Below, one piece after another: positions 46,750-54,717 of a stretch of 54,717 bases of DNA. The position numbers were made by a program, and so were the translations under genes. The notes beneath the pieces are model-generated. The model did not search any database. It saw nothing but the letters and a program-made list of their open reading frames with translations, and was not told where the DNA came from. This DNA comes from a virus, in the IMG/VR virus record IMGVR_UViG_3300020083_000012, positions 1-54,717 of that record. The stretch is one strand, 5' to 3'. How positions within the stretch are numbered: position 1 is the first letter of the stretch; every line of letters begins with the position of its first letter.

Positions 46750-49458
46750 TTATTCAAACATATCTTTAATAGAATCAACCTTAACTGCTCTCCAACCAAC
46801 CACATTCAAAATGTTTTCAGTCGGTGCAAGAAATACCTTTTCAAATTGGGTATCATAGTCGATATATTCATGCAAACCAAACTCATGCGGCAATACCTCT
46901 GGGAATGATATTACATTTTCTCTCACTGGATTTGGCAACTTCAAATATACAATCTTGATCTTGTCTCCCGACTTGATAGAATTGTATTTCTTTTGAAGAC
47001 CCAACTTCTTTAGGTAATTGTTATAGATGATCGCGCCTCTAACGTGGCCGGGGCATCCTTTTGCATAACTATCACCCAATACATATTTTTCAATGTCATC
47101 GGTTCCAGAATTTTTACCGATTTTCTCAGGCTCCAAAGTCTTGAACTCGTCTTTGAAATCACCAATGAATTTTTGAACTGTGCGTTCATCGAAATTCATA
47201 ACCATATGGTATGATTTTTTCAATTTGTCTCTAACAACCTCTGGTGTTGAAGACCTAACTTGCTCTAGACCTGTAACTGATATTTTTGGAGTATCGTAAT
47301 GAACTCCTTCACTGTTCAAGGTATTCAAAACATAACGCTTTTTAGAGACAAACAAAGCTTTGTCGTTTATCTTCTCTCTTTTCATCTTCATTGCATTTTT
47401 GTATGCGCCTAAGATATTATACAGATCATCGTAAGATTTGTCAATTACTTTTTCAATCTTATCCTGACATACTTTATCCAAGAAATCTTCGCCATCTTCT
47501 TTGGATATGTCATCTGTTTTGAAGACCTTTCTGACAAGATCATCCATTCTTATGTAAATGGAATCGGTATCAATATAAACCACATAATCAACGCCATCTG
47601 TTTTCAGAATCTTGTTCATGTATTCATTTACATATTTACCTGACCATTGCACCGAAAGCTGACCGGATTTGGTGATAGCTTCCGCCATTTCCATAATATA
47701 GTAAAGGAAGTAGATGTTGGCAGAGGCACCATACAAGCTGTTCATAAGAATTTTAACTGACATTTGCTTATTGTGCAACTGAGTTATTTCTTTCTTGACT
47801 TTGCTTTGTAGTTGCTTCAAATCCTCACTAGGATTTTTTTCCATTTTGGAATTGATCTTTTCTAGTTCGCTTTCCTTCTGTAACATCTTTGTCTTAACGT
47901 CTTTACGTTCAGCATATTTCTCATTAATGATCTTTGGAATCATCCCTTCAAAATCTTTGGTGAACAATGCTCCGTTAACACAAATTGCATAATTGTGCAT
48001 TTTGTTGGCTAGTTTGAACAACTCAATATCTTCTTCTGTCAAACTATTATCCAAGAAAATAGTTGTCATATTACTATATATTCTGTTATACAACCCGCTA
48101 TCAATAAATTCCAGAACTCTTTCTGCATATTCACTATGCTCAGGATCATCTGCATTTTCTCTGATCTTTTGAATAACAGTATAGACATTGCCGCCCTTGA
48201 CAAGAGTTTCAGGTGACATGTTATATTGCATCATAAGGTGTGGATATAGACTGTTAAGGTCGAATGATGTTACCCATTTATACATACCGGGAATTGGTTC
48301 TTTCACATATCCCCCGACAAGATCATTCGCCCGCATACCCGGCCCGCCCTTGACAGGTGGAACCTCATAATTGCTCATCAATCTTCTGTAAAGAATTGAC
48401 TCCCAAATACCCACGGTCCCGAATGCATCTTTATAGTTAACCCCACCGTCATACGCAACTGTGATAACAAGTGCAAGAAGTGCAGTCTCTTCTTCAAATC
48501 TTTGAATAAGATGTGTATCTTTAAGGTTATAGTCCAAGTATTTCTGAGGATTTTCTTCGTATAGTTTTGTCAAAGAACCATATTCATCATATGATAGTTT
48601 TCTTTCGCCCAAAACCACGTGAGCAATATGGTCAAGCTTATAGCTTTCCTGAGTGCCATATTTATATCCAAATTTCTTGAACGCATCCATGTAATCCAGA
48701 ATTGACATTCCGTAAATGTGGTAAGTATATTGCTTCTTTCCGAAAAATTCCTTCTCGACTTGCTTCAAGACATTCATTGGTGATAGAGATTTGGCAACAT
48801 CTTCACCAAATATTCTGATTAGCCTTGTGATGATGTATTGAATATCGAAGTATTCAACGTTCCAACCGCTCACAATCTCAGGATAATCATTTTTCCAATA
48901 TTTTACGAAATAAGACAATAGCTTAATCTCATCATCAAATTTGATGAAGCGAATCTTTTCTGGATCAATACCAGTTTCAGTTTTATACTTGTCATAGTCC
49001 TTTAGACCCAAAAGTAGATATTCATCCCTCTTGGAAGACTTGATTGCAATTGATGTGATAGATTTATCAGCAGTTTCCATGTTAGGATAACCATCTGAAA
49101 TATCTACCTCGATATCAAACATGAATGTGTGTATCTTGTTTATATCAAACTTTATTTCACCCGGAAATTTCTCATGAATAAACTGTGAAATGTAGTTGGA
49201 ATTGCCGTATATCTTGACACCAGCAACGTCAGCATATTCCTCTAGGAACTGTCTGCATTCTTTCATAGTATCAAATCTCTTCTCAAGTAGCGGCTTTCTC
49301 TCTCCTAATGAGAAATAGCCACTATTTGCGTTCTTTTTTTCTATAAAAAGACGGGGCTGAAAACGCTCCTTTCTTGTGAAAGGTTTTCCGTTTTCATAGC
49401 CCCGATAGATTATATCATTCATATGTCTTTCGACACTGGTATAAAAAGCGTTAGCCAT
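46750..49458 (-). CDS. gp43: DNA polymerase gp43 (family B)
   Basis: A 902-residue family B polymerase (T4 gp43, 898 aa). The exonuclease domain has TFMFDIEVDI (exo I), GWNVEYFDIQYII (exo II) and DYNLKDTHL (exo III). The polymerase domain has DLNSLYPHLMMQYNMSPE (motif A), KILMNSLYGA (motif B) and YVVYIDTDSIYI (motif C). The C terminus ends VDSIKDMFE, resembling the clamp-binding tail of T4 gp43. The length is full and no intein or split is seen. Unlike T4, it lies upstream of the 45-44-62-regA cluster, after 46. Confidence 0.96.
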   Translation of the reverse strand: MANAFYTSVERHMNDIIYRGYENGKPFTRKERFQPRLFIEKKNANSGYFSLGERKPLLEKRFDTMKECRQFLEEYADVAGVKIYGNSNYISQFIHEKFPGEIKFDINKIHTFMFDIEVDISDGYPNMETADKSITSIAIKSSKRDEYLLLGLKDYDKYKTETGIDPEKIRFIKFDDEIKLLSYFVKYWKNDYPEIVSGWNVEYFDIQYIITRLIRIFGEDVAKSLSPMNVLKQVEKEFFGKKQYTYHIYGMSILDYMDAFKKFGYKYGTQESYKLDHIAHVVLGERKLSYDEYGSLTKLYEENPQKYLDYNLKDTHLIQRFEEETALLALVITVAYDGGVNYKDAFGTVGIWESILYRRLMSNYEVPPVKGGPGMRANDLVGGYVKEPIPGMYKWVTSFDLNSLYPHLMMQYNMSPETLVKGGNVYTVIQKIRENADDPEHSEYAERVLEFIDSGLYNRIYSNMTTIFLDNSLTEEDIELFKLANKMHNYAICVNGALFTKDFEGMIPKIINEKYAERKDVKTKMLQKESELEKINSKMEKNPSEDLKQLQSKVKKEITQLHNKQMSVKILMNSLYGASANIYFLYYIMEMAEAITKSGQLSVQWSGKYVNEYMNKILKTDGVDYVVYIDTDSIYIRMDDLVRKVFKTDDISKEDGEDFLDKVCQDKIEKVIDKSYDDLYNILGAYKNAMKMKREKINDKALFVSKKRYVLNTLNSEGVHYDTPKISVTGLEQVRSSTPEVVRDKLKKSYHMVMNFDERTVQKFIGDFKDEFKTLEPEKIGKNSGTDDIEKYVLGDSYAKGCPGHVRGAIIYNNYLKKLGLQKKYNSIKSGDKIKIVYLKLPNPVRENVISFPEVLPHEFGLHEYIDYDTQFEKVFLAPTENILNVVGWRAVKVDSIKDMFE

Positions 49459-49474
49459 ATTACTTAACTTTTCC

Positions 49475-51196
49475 TTATTCTATAACGCTCATCACACTAA
49501 AATTCTTTGTCTTGTGGAAGTTTAAGTGATGATCGAACATATCCTTTAATGTATCGCCTCTGTGAGATATTACAAAAATATTATTCTTTTCGCCATCCAG
49601 ATTTCTCAAAGCTTTAACCAAGTCTGTTACGCCAACACCATCCAGAGCGCCATCTAAAGTTTCGTCCAGTATCAACAAATTGGTGTTGATAGAATTCTTT
49701 AGCTTTGCTATCTCTTTCCAAGCAAGCATGATGGATAGGTTTATTCTCAATTTCTCGCCTTGTGAAAAGCTGTCATAAGAGAAATTGTCTCTATATCTAG
49801 ATTTTATTGTCGCCTTGAAGTTTTCATCTAGTGTGAAATTCACATATAGATCAAACTGAATCAGATAGTTGTTTATCAACTCATTCATCTTGGGAATGTA
49901 TTTTTGTATTATGTCACTCTTGACGCCTTCATCTTTCATCATTTTAGCAATTTCTGCCAAAACCTCTCTTTCAAACACCGCATCGTTGTAACGCTGCATC
50001 TGCTCTTCAAGAGTCCTCTTATACTCCGAATCGTCTATAGAGTCAACCGAAATCTTCTCGTTATCCCTAAAATCTTTTAGCTTCTTTTTATACAAACCAA
50101 GTTGTTTTTCATTCATATCCAAGGTATATTCAACCCTCTCAAGCTTGCTCTTTATTGACTTGTATCTTTCTTCATACTCTTCAATATCTCTAAGCTCTTC
50201 TTCCAATCCAGCTATTATAGACACCAGCTTTTCCAAGCCCTCATCCATATCTTCAATAGATTGTGCATTTGTTTCACAAACTTCGTGTCTGAAATCTTCC
50301 GATATGGCCTGTCTACAGGTAGGACATGTCGTGTTATTTTTTAAGAACTCGATTTCTCTGGCAAGATTTTTCTTGTTGCTGTTTATATCGGCTTTAAGTT
50401 CTATCCTTTTGGATATCTTTTTCTTTATATCATTAGAATCTTTAGGCTTTTCATATCCGTCAACAATGGCCTGATATTTGTCTCTAGTGGCAATGCCAGT
50501 TTCAATCTGTTCTTCCAATTTCTTGATTTCATCTTCAATATCAGAAGTGTCAACAGATTTGCTCTTTTTTATTTTGTCATTATGCTCTTTTGCCATATCA
50601 AGTTTTGTTTGTGTCACGCGCATATCTGAATTAATTTCACTTATCAAGTCTTTACATTCGTCTATGTCTGCTTTTAGTGGTCCTGCGGCAATCTGGCTGA
50701 ATACGCCGATATCCAAAACATCTTCGATTACTTTACGCTTTTCGTCAAGTTTTAGCTCCATGAAAGGAATATATGTTGCTGATCCCAATATGACTATTTG
50801 AGTAAATGTTTTGTAATTACATCTTATGATATCTTCTTCTATAACAGTCTGATAGTCTCTTGACGAGGCTTCCTGATTTATGAGCTTGTCATTTTTGTAA
50901 ACCTCAAACACAGAAGGCTTGTCGCCTCTCACTATCTTGTATTGTGCGTTTCCGACAGAAAGGTATAACTCTACCAATAGTTCTTTTTTGTTTATGGAAT
51001 TGATAAGAAGCCCTTTGGTTATTTTTCTAAACGGCTTTCCGAACAGGGAATAAACTATTGCATCTAATATAGTAGATTTGCCACCGCCATTGCTTCCGCT
51101 TATCAGGTTCATTTTGTGTTCAACAAAGTTTATCTCGTTGAACACGTTTCCAGTTGACAGTAGGTTTTTATATTTAATCTTTTCAAAAATTACCAT
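49475..51196 (-). CDS. gp46: Recombination endonuclease subunit gp46 (Rad50/SbcC-like)
   Basis: A 573-residue SMC-like ATPase (T4 gp46, 560 aa). Walker A is GSNGGGKSTILDAI (residues about 34-47). Two coiled-coil arms flank the zinc hook CPTCRQ (about residue 294). The signature FSQGEKLRINLSIMLAW and Walker B LLILDETLDGALD, then VISHRGD, close the ATPase. With gp47 it processes DNA ends for recombination-dependent replication and host DNA degradation. Its ATG overlaps the gp47 stop as TAATG. Confidence 0.95.
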   Translation of the reverse strand: MVIFEKIKYKNLLSTGNVFNEINFVEHKMNLISGSNGGGKSTILDAIVYSLFGKPFRKITKGLLINSINKKELLVELYLSVGNAQYKIVRGDKPSVFEVYKNDKLINQEASSRDYQTVIEEDIIRCNYKTFTQIVILGSATYIPFMELKLDEKRKVIEDVLDIGVFSQIAAGPLKADIDECKDLISEINSDMRVTQTKLDMAKEHNDKIKKSKSVDTSDIEDEIKKLEEQIETGIATRDKYQAIVDGYEKPKDSNDIKKKISKRIELKADINSNKKNLAREIEFLKNNTTCPTCRQAISEDFRHEVCETNAQSIEDMDEGLEKLVSIIAGLEEELRDIEEYEERYKSIKSKLERVEYTLDMNEKQLGLYKKKLKDFRDNEKISVDSIDDSEYKRTLEEQMQRYNDAVFEREVLAEIAKMMKDEGVKSDIIQKYIPKMNELINNYLIQFDLYVNFTLDENFKATIKSRYRDNFSYDSFSQGEKLRINLSIMLAWKEIAKLKNSINTNLLILDETLDGALDGVGVTDLVKALRNLDGEKNNIFVISHRGDTLKDMFDHHLNFHKTKNFSVMSVIE

Positions 51197-52260
51197 TATT
51201 CATCTCTTCTATTATACAAGTCTCTGAATTTGGCTTTAATAGCTTCTTTCTTTACCTCGTCATAATTTTGTTCATCAATGTGCCTCATCACCAAAGATAT
51301 TGTCTCTTCAATTCCAGCAGTCTCTTCTTTTTCCTCTTCATCATTATCTGATTCTTCGTATGTCTCATTTATCTTAACATCTGCAACATCAAAGCTTTCT
51401 ACTTTTTCGATAAATTTTTCCAAAAGAGCTTTATTGCTGACTTTCTTGATATTAAGTTTTACGTAAGAATCTTCAAATAATTCCTCATCCAAATCCTCTA
51501 GATCATCCACCTTGGCGTCAGTGTCATCATAATCTATGACTTTGAACATAGTATAAGGATTTGAAATGAATTCGACTTCTAGAGTTTCACTATCAATTAT
51601 AAGGAAACCTCTATCACCACCATAATCTGACCAATCCATTTGGTATGGCGCACCAATATATTCGATATTGTGTTTTTGTGACGGAACGTGAAAATGTCCT
51701 GAATACACTTTGTCAAATTTGGAAAATATTTCTGGCTTCAAGCCATGCTTGCACTTTTCACCGCCACTCATGACAAAACCCTCAATTTCAAAATGACCGA
51801 GGATGTAATCACTACTGCTTTTTCTGAGTTGCTTTTGAATTGATTCTGAGTTTTCAGGATTGATCCAAGGGACCATAGCTATTTTTAGCTTGTCAAACTC
51901 AAGATTTTCTACATCATTAGAGTAGACATTAATATTTTTGTATTCCTTTAAAAGCAAATCAAGAGAATTTATCTTGTTTGTGTTTTTGTATGTAATATCA
52001 TGGTTTCCAGCAATTATGTGCATAGTTATACCATATTCTACAAGTTTGTCAAGGAATATTTCTTTGGTATCGTGAAGCGATTGGTATGTAATAAATTTTC
52101 TTATATCAAATAAATCACCACCATGCAATATAGTGGTGACATTATTTTCTTTCAATGTCGGAAAAAATGTGTTAGTAAAGAATTTCTCCTGATTTTTTAT
52201 CAGATATTGATTACCCGATCTACCCCCGAAGTGTGTATCTGTAATTATGCATATCTTCAT
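51196..52260 (-). CDS. gp47: Recombination endonuclease subunit gp47 (Mre11/SbcD-like)
   Basis: A 354-residue metallophosphoesterase (T4 gp47, 339 aa). The motif chain is ITDTHFGGRSGN (D-x-H), LHGGDLFDIRK, IIAGNHDITY, ILGHFEIEG and VYSGHFHVPSQ (G-H-x-H). The C-terminal about 100 residues are acidic and helical and contain EESDNDEEEKEE, then a helix likely to contact gp46. Partner of gp46 in the exonuclease complex. It overlaps the gp55 stop by four bases (ATGA). Confidence 0.95.
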   Translation of the reverse strand: MKICIITDTHFGGRSGNQYLIKNQEKFFTNTFFPTLKENNVTTILHGGDLFDIRKFITYQSLHDTKEIFLDKLVEYGITMHIIAGNHDITYKNTNKINSLDLLLKEYKNINVYSNDVENLEFDKLKIAMVPWINPENSESIQKQLRKSSSDYILGHFEIEGFVMSGGEKCKHGLKPEIFSKFDKVYSGHFHVPSQKHNIEYIGAPYQMDWSDYGGDRGFLIIDSETLEVEFISNPYTMFKVIDYDDTDAKVDDLEDLDEELFEDSYVKLNIKKVSNKALLEKFIEKVESFDVADVKINETYEESDNDEEEKEETAGIEETISLVMRHIDEQNYDEVKKEAIKAKFRDLYNRRDE

Positions 52261-52835
52261 TCTTTATCTTCTTTAGCCTTCTTATTTTTAATTTTTTTCT
52301 CTTCAACTTTGTTTTCATAATCTTCTATGAAAGCATTCATGTAGTCTATATCAACGCCACTACCATTTATACCTGCGTCACTGCTAACATCATTATAATA
52401 TGAACCACCATTGACGTGTATTAGTTGCGAGTTTTTATATTTCAAATATAATTGTCTTTTTTCTTTAGCTATTCTCTGTAAGAAAGCTCTCCATATGACA
52501 ATTGAAAAGAAACCAAATGGGTTGTTATATTTTTCTGGCTTGAACCTGTCTATATAGCGAAAGCAAGTTTCAACACCATCCATAACCATATCTTCTCTAA
52601 AAGCGTATCCGCTAAAGTTCTTTCTGGTTGATATTCTGTTGGCGATCATAAAAATACATTCGCCAATATATTTTGGTATTCTTGGTCTTTCGACCTTTGC
52701 TGCATCTGCGGCATTACATTGTTTCTTGTAAATAATCAAAGCTTCTAGGAAGTCTGGGTTGTTTACATAATTTCTTTTTCTTTTTTTCTTTACCGGTGAA
52801 ATTTCAACAACCTCACCTATTTTTAAATTAGACAT
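52257..52835 (-). CDS. gp55: Late sigma factor gp55
   Basis: A 192-residue homologue of T4 gp55 (185 aa), the sigma-like factor for TATAAATA late promoters. NYVNNPDFLEALIIYKKQC, then IFMIANRISTRKNFSGYAF, MVMDGVETCFRYIDRFKPEKYNNPFGFFSIVIWRAFLQRIAKEKR correspond to T4 NYVNNKELLQAI ... LSKRFNFSGY ... [45 protein letters not shown]. In T4 the last residues bind the clamp. Here IDYMNAFIEDYENK is a possible equivalent, but it is followed by a Lys/Glu-rich tail. Four late boxes in the window are its likely targets. A sigma70-type promoter lies upstream. Confidence 0.92.
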   Translation of the reverse strand: MSNLKIGEVVEISPVKKKRKRNYVNNPDFLEALIIYKKQCNAADAAKVERPRIPKYIGECIFMIANRISTRKNFSGYAFREDMVMDGVETCFRYIDRFKPEKYNNPFGFFSIVIWRAFLQRIAKEKRQLYLKYKNSQLIHVNGGSYYNDVSSDAGINGSGVDIDYMNAFIEDYENKVEEKKIKNKKAKEDKE

Positions 52836-52870
52836 GCGTTATTCTCTCCTGCATTCAACATACAAGAAGC

Positions 52871-52899
52871 AATATAACATATTTTATAAGTTATGTAAA
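52871..52899 (-). promoter_or_regulatory. Sigma70-type promoter for gene 55 operon
   Basis: On the minus strand TTTACA (52899-52894), 17 bases and TATATT (52876-52871), with a TGT before the -10 (extended -10), lie about 40 bases before the gp55 start. The spacer shares TAACTT and AATATG with the promoter before gene 44, suggesting a common early-promoter type. Confidence 0.72.
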
Positions 52900-52930
52900 G
52901 CTTTTTCTTTCGAAAAGACCAAAAAAATCG

Positions 52931-52938
52931 TATAAATA
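52931..52938 (+). promoter_or_regulatory. Isolated plus-strand TATAAATA box (antisense candidate)
   Basis: In the 185-base gap between gp55 and the small basic gene the plus strand has CGTATAAATAGAGC. If active it would transcribe rightward against the minus-strand genes. No rightward gene follows, so it may be a chance match. The remainder of this gap (52900-53020) shows no other clear element. Confidence 0.25.
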
Positions 52939-53020
52939 GAGCCGCTTATCCGTATTTACCTATAGTTCCTTTATCACTATTTTGTTACACAACTTGAAAC
53001 ATCAAAACAAAGAAGCGCAA

Positions 53021-53173
53021 TCACGCTGCTTTGTCATAATGTCTCTCCTTTTTAAGAGCAACCTTATCCTTGGAACGCTTTCCTTTTTTGGATTCAGTAT
53101 GTGCGCCTTGTTTCTTGACGACTAGATGCTGAACAAATGGGTTTCTTGGTTTTGGTAGCTTTTTCTTTGCCAT
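53021..53173 (-). CDS. Small basic phage protein (50 residues)
   Basis: From ATG 53173 the minus strand encodes MAKKKLPKPRNPFVQHLVVK and continues with KQGAHTESKKGKRSKDK to a stop at 53021 (50 aa). TTAAGGAGAAAAGAA gives a strong ribosome site. The pattern of Lys-rich start, RNPFV, K-x-GAH and Lys-rich K-x-x-KR is one I recall from small conserved proteins in many unrelated phages. Its strong positive charge suggests nucleic-acid or membrane contact. Function is unknown. Confidence 0.75.
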   Translation of the reverse strand: MAKKKLPKPRNPFVQHLVVKKQGAHTESKKGKRSKDKVALKKERHYDKAA

Positions 53174-53184
53174 TTCTTTTCTCC

Positions 53185-53619
53185 TTAATTAAACAATAAA
53201 TATGTTTCTCTAATTGACATTAATATCTTTCCTAGTTCATTTCTTCCAACACCCAAGGGGCATTGTCCAAAAAATGTATCTCCGTGCAAGTTGCCCTCTA
53301 TTAGATCACGCCCTTGAGTAGCCAGTAATTTATTTAGTAATTCTGGCTCTGCAAACTTCTGCTTCACTAGACGGCGCATGATATCAAGCTTCATCCCATC
53401 CCAACCATCAATCAGTTCTATTTTCCTACCAAACCTTTTTGCCTTGCCCGGCGTTTCTATTTTAGATATTTCTTCTCTAACAGATTGATCGTCAGTTTTA
53501 TGTGCAACATATGCATGTTCCAATGTGGGAAAAACCACGCCAAACGATGAGATTTGGCATGGATAGAAATTTGATAAAAAGTGGTATTCTCCACTAAATG
53601 ATGTGATAGGTTTCAGCAC
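53185..53619 (-). CDS. NADAR (YbiA/DUF1768) family protein
   Basis: A 144-residue protein of the NADAR superfamily. FSGEYHFLSNFYPCQI, FPTLEHAYVAHKT, the PGKAKRFGRK segment, WDGMKLDIMRRLVKQKF, and GDTFFGQCPLGVGRNELGKILM are the full set of family blocks. Members cut N-glycosidic bonds in NAD or ADP-ribose-like or riboflavin-intermediate substrates, and some remove ADP-ribose from DNA in DarT-type systems. It overlaps the HAD gene by seven bases. In a phage it may repair host-made ADP-ribosyl damage or alter NAD metabolism; this is inference. Confidence 0.88.
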   Translation of the reverse strand: MLKPITSFSGEYHFLSNFYPCQISSFGVVFPTLEHAYVAHKTDDQSVREEISKIETPGKAKRFGRKIELIDGWDGMKLDIMRRLVKQKFAEPELLNKLLATQGRDLIEGNLHGDTFFGQCPLGVGRNELGKILMSIRETYLLFN

Positions 53620-54143
53620 TCATCTCTCCTGTTCCACATTCCTATTATAGACTTTGCATTTTTGATATTTTTCCAAGTCAAACCATCATGTTCATTAGTC
53701 TGAATGAACCTCTTCTTAGCCATTCTATCATATCCAAAGTTTTCATCATCAAAAATGATATAATCGTCACAACTGTTTTCTTCAAGATATTTCGCAATTT
53801 CTAAGCTACGTTGCCATTTAGGATATGTGATACTATCTTTATATCCTGTTTTCCAATTTTTGGCAAAATTTCCTCTGAAACCCGCATTTCTAAAAGCCGC
53901 AACAACCCAATGGAAATCCATACCTTCATCTGGGCCATCTAGATCGACACAACAATGTGTCTTCCAAGTTGAAGTCAAAACAAACTTTACACCATCATAT
54001 GTTCTGTCTATGTAGTTGAAAAAATCTATACATACAGGATCGAATTTTGCCTGCATCTTATAGTCATTTTCAATAGCATCGAAGTTTGCTCTTGTCGTTA
54101 CAAGAACACCGTCTATATCTACAAAGACATAATAAAGAGCCAT
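53613..54143 (-). CDS. HAD-superfamily phosphatase-like protein
   Basis: A 176-residue HAD protein. Motif I is YVFVDIDGVLVTT (DxDG), motif II VLTSTWKTHC (S/T), and motif IV IIFDDENFGYD (DD). A Lys/Arg before motif IV is not certain. The compact form without a large cap, with a Trp after motif II, recalls the HAD domain found with RNA repair enzymes. It overlaps the NADAR gene, suggesting a shared pathway acting on a nucleotide or sugar phosphate. Substrate unknown. Confidence 0.75.
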   Translation of the reverse strand: MALYYVFVDIDGVLVTTRANFDAIENDYKMQAKFDPVCIDFFNYIDRTYDGVKFVLTSTWKTHCCVDLDGPDEGMDFHWVVAAFRNAGFRGNFAKNWKTGYKDSITYPKWQRSLEIAKYLEENSCDDYIIFDDENFGYDRMAKKRFIQTNEHDGLTWKNIKNAKSIIGMWNRRDEC

Positions 54144-54159
54144 TTTTCCTCACAATCTC

Positions 54160-54639
54160 CTAGAAAAATTTAACTGCACATCTCATAACGTAGCTTATAC
54201 CTCGGTAGCCATCAAATAAATCCTTATATATTTCTTCTGGCGATTCGTCTGCGTCAAGTCTATTCAAAACAATATCTTCTACTGAATCCAAACCCCCGAC
54301 AAAGGTAGACCATCCATCATCCTCCAACGCAATATCCATATCAATCATCTTGCGGTAAACATCTTTGCCTTCTTCATAACTAGCAACATCAATCAAAAAA
54401 ATATGATTTCTAAGCCTTGGTATATAAGGTGTAATTCTACGTATTTCGACAATATCTCGCCGTAAAGGAGAAATTTTATCTTGATAACTTGTAGATATAT
54501 TAGCCCAATCCAAATTTATAGAAATACAATCTTGTTTGTTCACCATGTGAGAATACTTAGGATTAAGATAACCTAAGAAAAAGTATCTTTCCCCCGAACC
54601 TGCTGGCGCGGGGGAAACTAGAGCATACGTTTCTCGCAT
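54160..54639 (-). CDS. Unknown 159-residue protein
   Basis: I recognise no family. The sequence is of soluble alpha/beta type: YFFLGYLNPKYSHMVNKQDC, a strand-rich middle with IVEIRRITPYIPRLRNHIFLIDV, and an acidic helical end (ESPEEIYKDLFDGYRG). No signal peptide, Cys cluster or catalytic motif stands out. It starts three bases after the stop of the preceding truncated frame and lies 16 bases before the HAD gene, so it is part of the same leftward accessory unit. Confidence 0.65.
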   Translation of the reverse strand: MRETYALVSPAPAGSGERYFFLGYLNPKYSHMVNKQDCISINLDWANISTSYQDKISPLRRDIVEIRRITPYIPRLRNHIFLIDVASYEEGKDVYRKMIDMDIALEDDGWSTFVGGLDSVEDIVLNRLDADESPEEIYKDLFDGYRGISYVMRCAVKFF

Positions 54640-54642
54640 TAG

Positions 54643-54717
54643 TTAAAAAGTTCTCTATGTAGGTTTTGTGTTTTTTCTTTAACCACTTTACGATTGTCTG
54701 CATCGTAAATTACGTCT
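54643..54717 (-). CDS. C-terminal end of an unidentified gene (cut by window edge)
   Basis: The minus strand is open from the window edge to a TAA at 54645-54643. The last residues read DVIYDADNRKVVKEKTQNLH then RELFN. Too little is visible for identification. The three-base gap to the next start suggests one operon. Confidence 0.45.

Noticed and set aside
49321-49350. Hairpin/T-run candidate near the start of gene 43
   Set aside because: It lies in the polymerase coding region in the reading direction and would interrupt an essential gene. Stem is weak.
46750-49458. Possible split or intein in the DNA polymerase
   Set aside because: All exonuclease and polymerase motifs are in one frame and in order, and the length equals T4 gp43.
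1-54717. Other TATAAATA matches inside genes
   Set aside because: By base composition a sequence this AT-rich should hold several chance matches. Only those in short gaps at normal distance from a start were kept with confidence.

Overview
The window looks like part of the genome of a T4-like (contractile-tailed) bacteriophage. It is AT-rich and coding-dense. Most neighbouring genes overlap as ATGA or TAATG or sit within about 20 bases, and I see no rRNA, tRNA, insertion sequence or CRISPR array. It carries the T4 baseplate and neck set (15, 14, 13, 8, 7-like, 6, 25, 5, 27-like, 53, 48/54-like, 4, 26, 29-like). It also carries the T4 replication and late-transcription set (regA, 62, 44, 45, dexA, cd, 43, 46, 47, 55). 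The two DUF4815 proteins, the enlarged gp7/gp8 proteins, the MazG-type enzyme and the M15 peptidase recall the T4-like phages of marine bacteria (cyanophages, pelagiphages) more than T4 itself. That placement is inference.

Layout. (1) 1-35754, minus strand: structural genes in transcription order 48/54-like, 53, 27-like hub, 5 (hub lysozyme), M15 peptidase protein, 25, 6, 7-like, 8, two giant DUF4815 paralogues, a short coiled-coil protein, an S74-chaperone fibre, a repeat fibre, a probable fibre-assembly chaperone, 13, 14 and a truncated 15. This is the T4 order 53-5-25-6-7-8-(9-12)-(wac)-13-14-15, with the 9-to-wac interval replaced by unrelated or highly diverged genes. (2) 35820-40740, plus strand: gene 4 (head completion), a conserved 201-residue protein, a tail-tube-fold protein, 26, a 60-codon frame reached by a probable -1 frameshift, and the tape measure. 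(3) 40768-54717, minus strand: 55-47-46-43-MazG-cd-dexA-glycosyltransferase-45-(90 aa)-44-(zinc ribbon)-62-regA-dUTPase-like. Upstream of these lie accessory genes (small basic protein, NADAR, HAD, two unknowns).

Regulation. Four matches to the T4 late-promoter box TATAAATA lie in short intergenic gaps before structural operons. The late sigma factor gp55, the clamp gp45 and the clamp loader 44/62 that would activate them are encoded in region 3. Two strong sigma70-type promoters with extended -10 elements precede 44 and 55. A perfect 24-bp palindrome separates the converging plus and minus blocks and probably terminates both.

Most interesting: a T TTT TTT slippery site at the end of gene 26, which makes the 26/60-codon pair look like a lambda G/GT-type tail assembly chaperone in a T4-like phage. 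Also notable are a gp7-like protein with fibre or sugar-binding modules, a hub lysozyme moved to the C terminus of gp5 and followed by a second putative wall hydrolase, a NADAR-HAD gene pair, and a dUTPase-fold protein with degraded active-site motifs.
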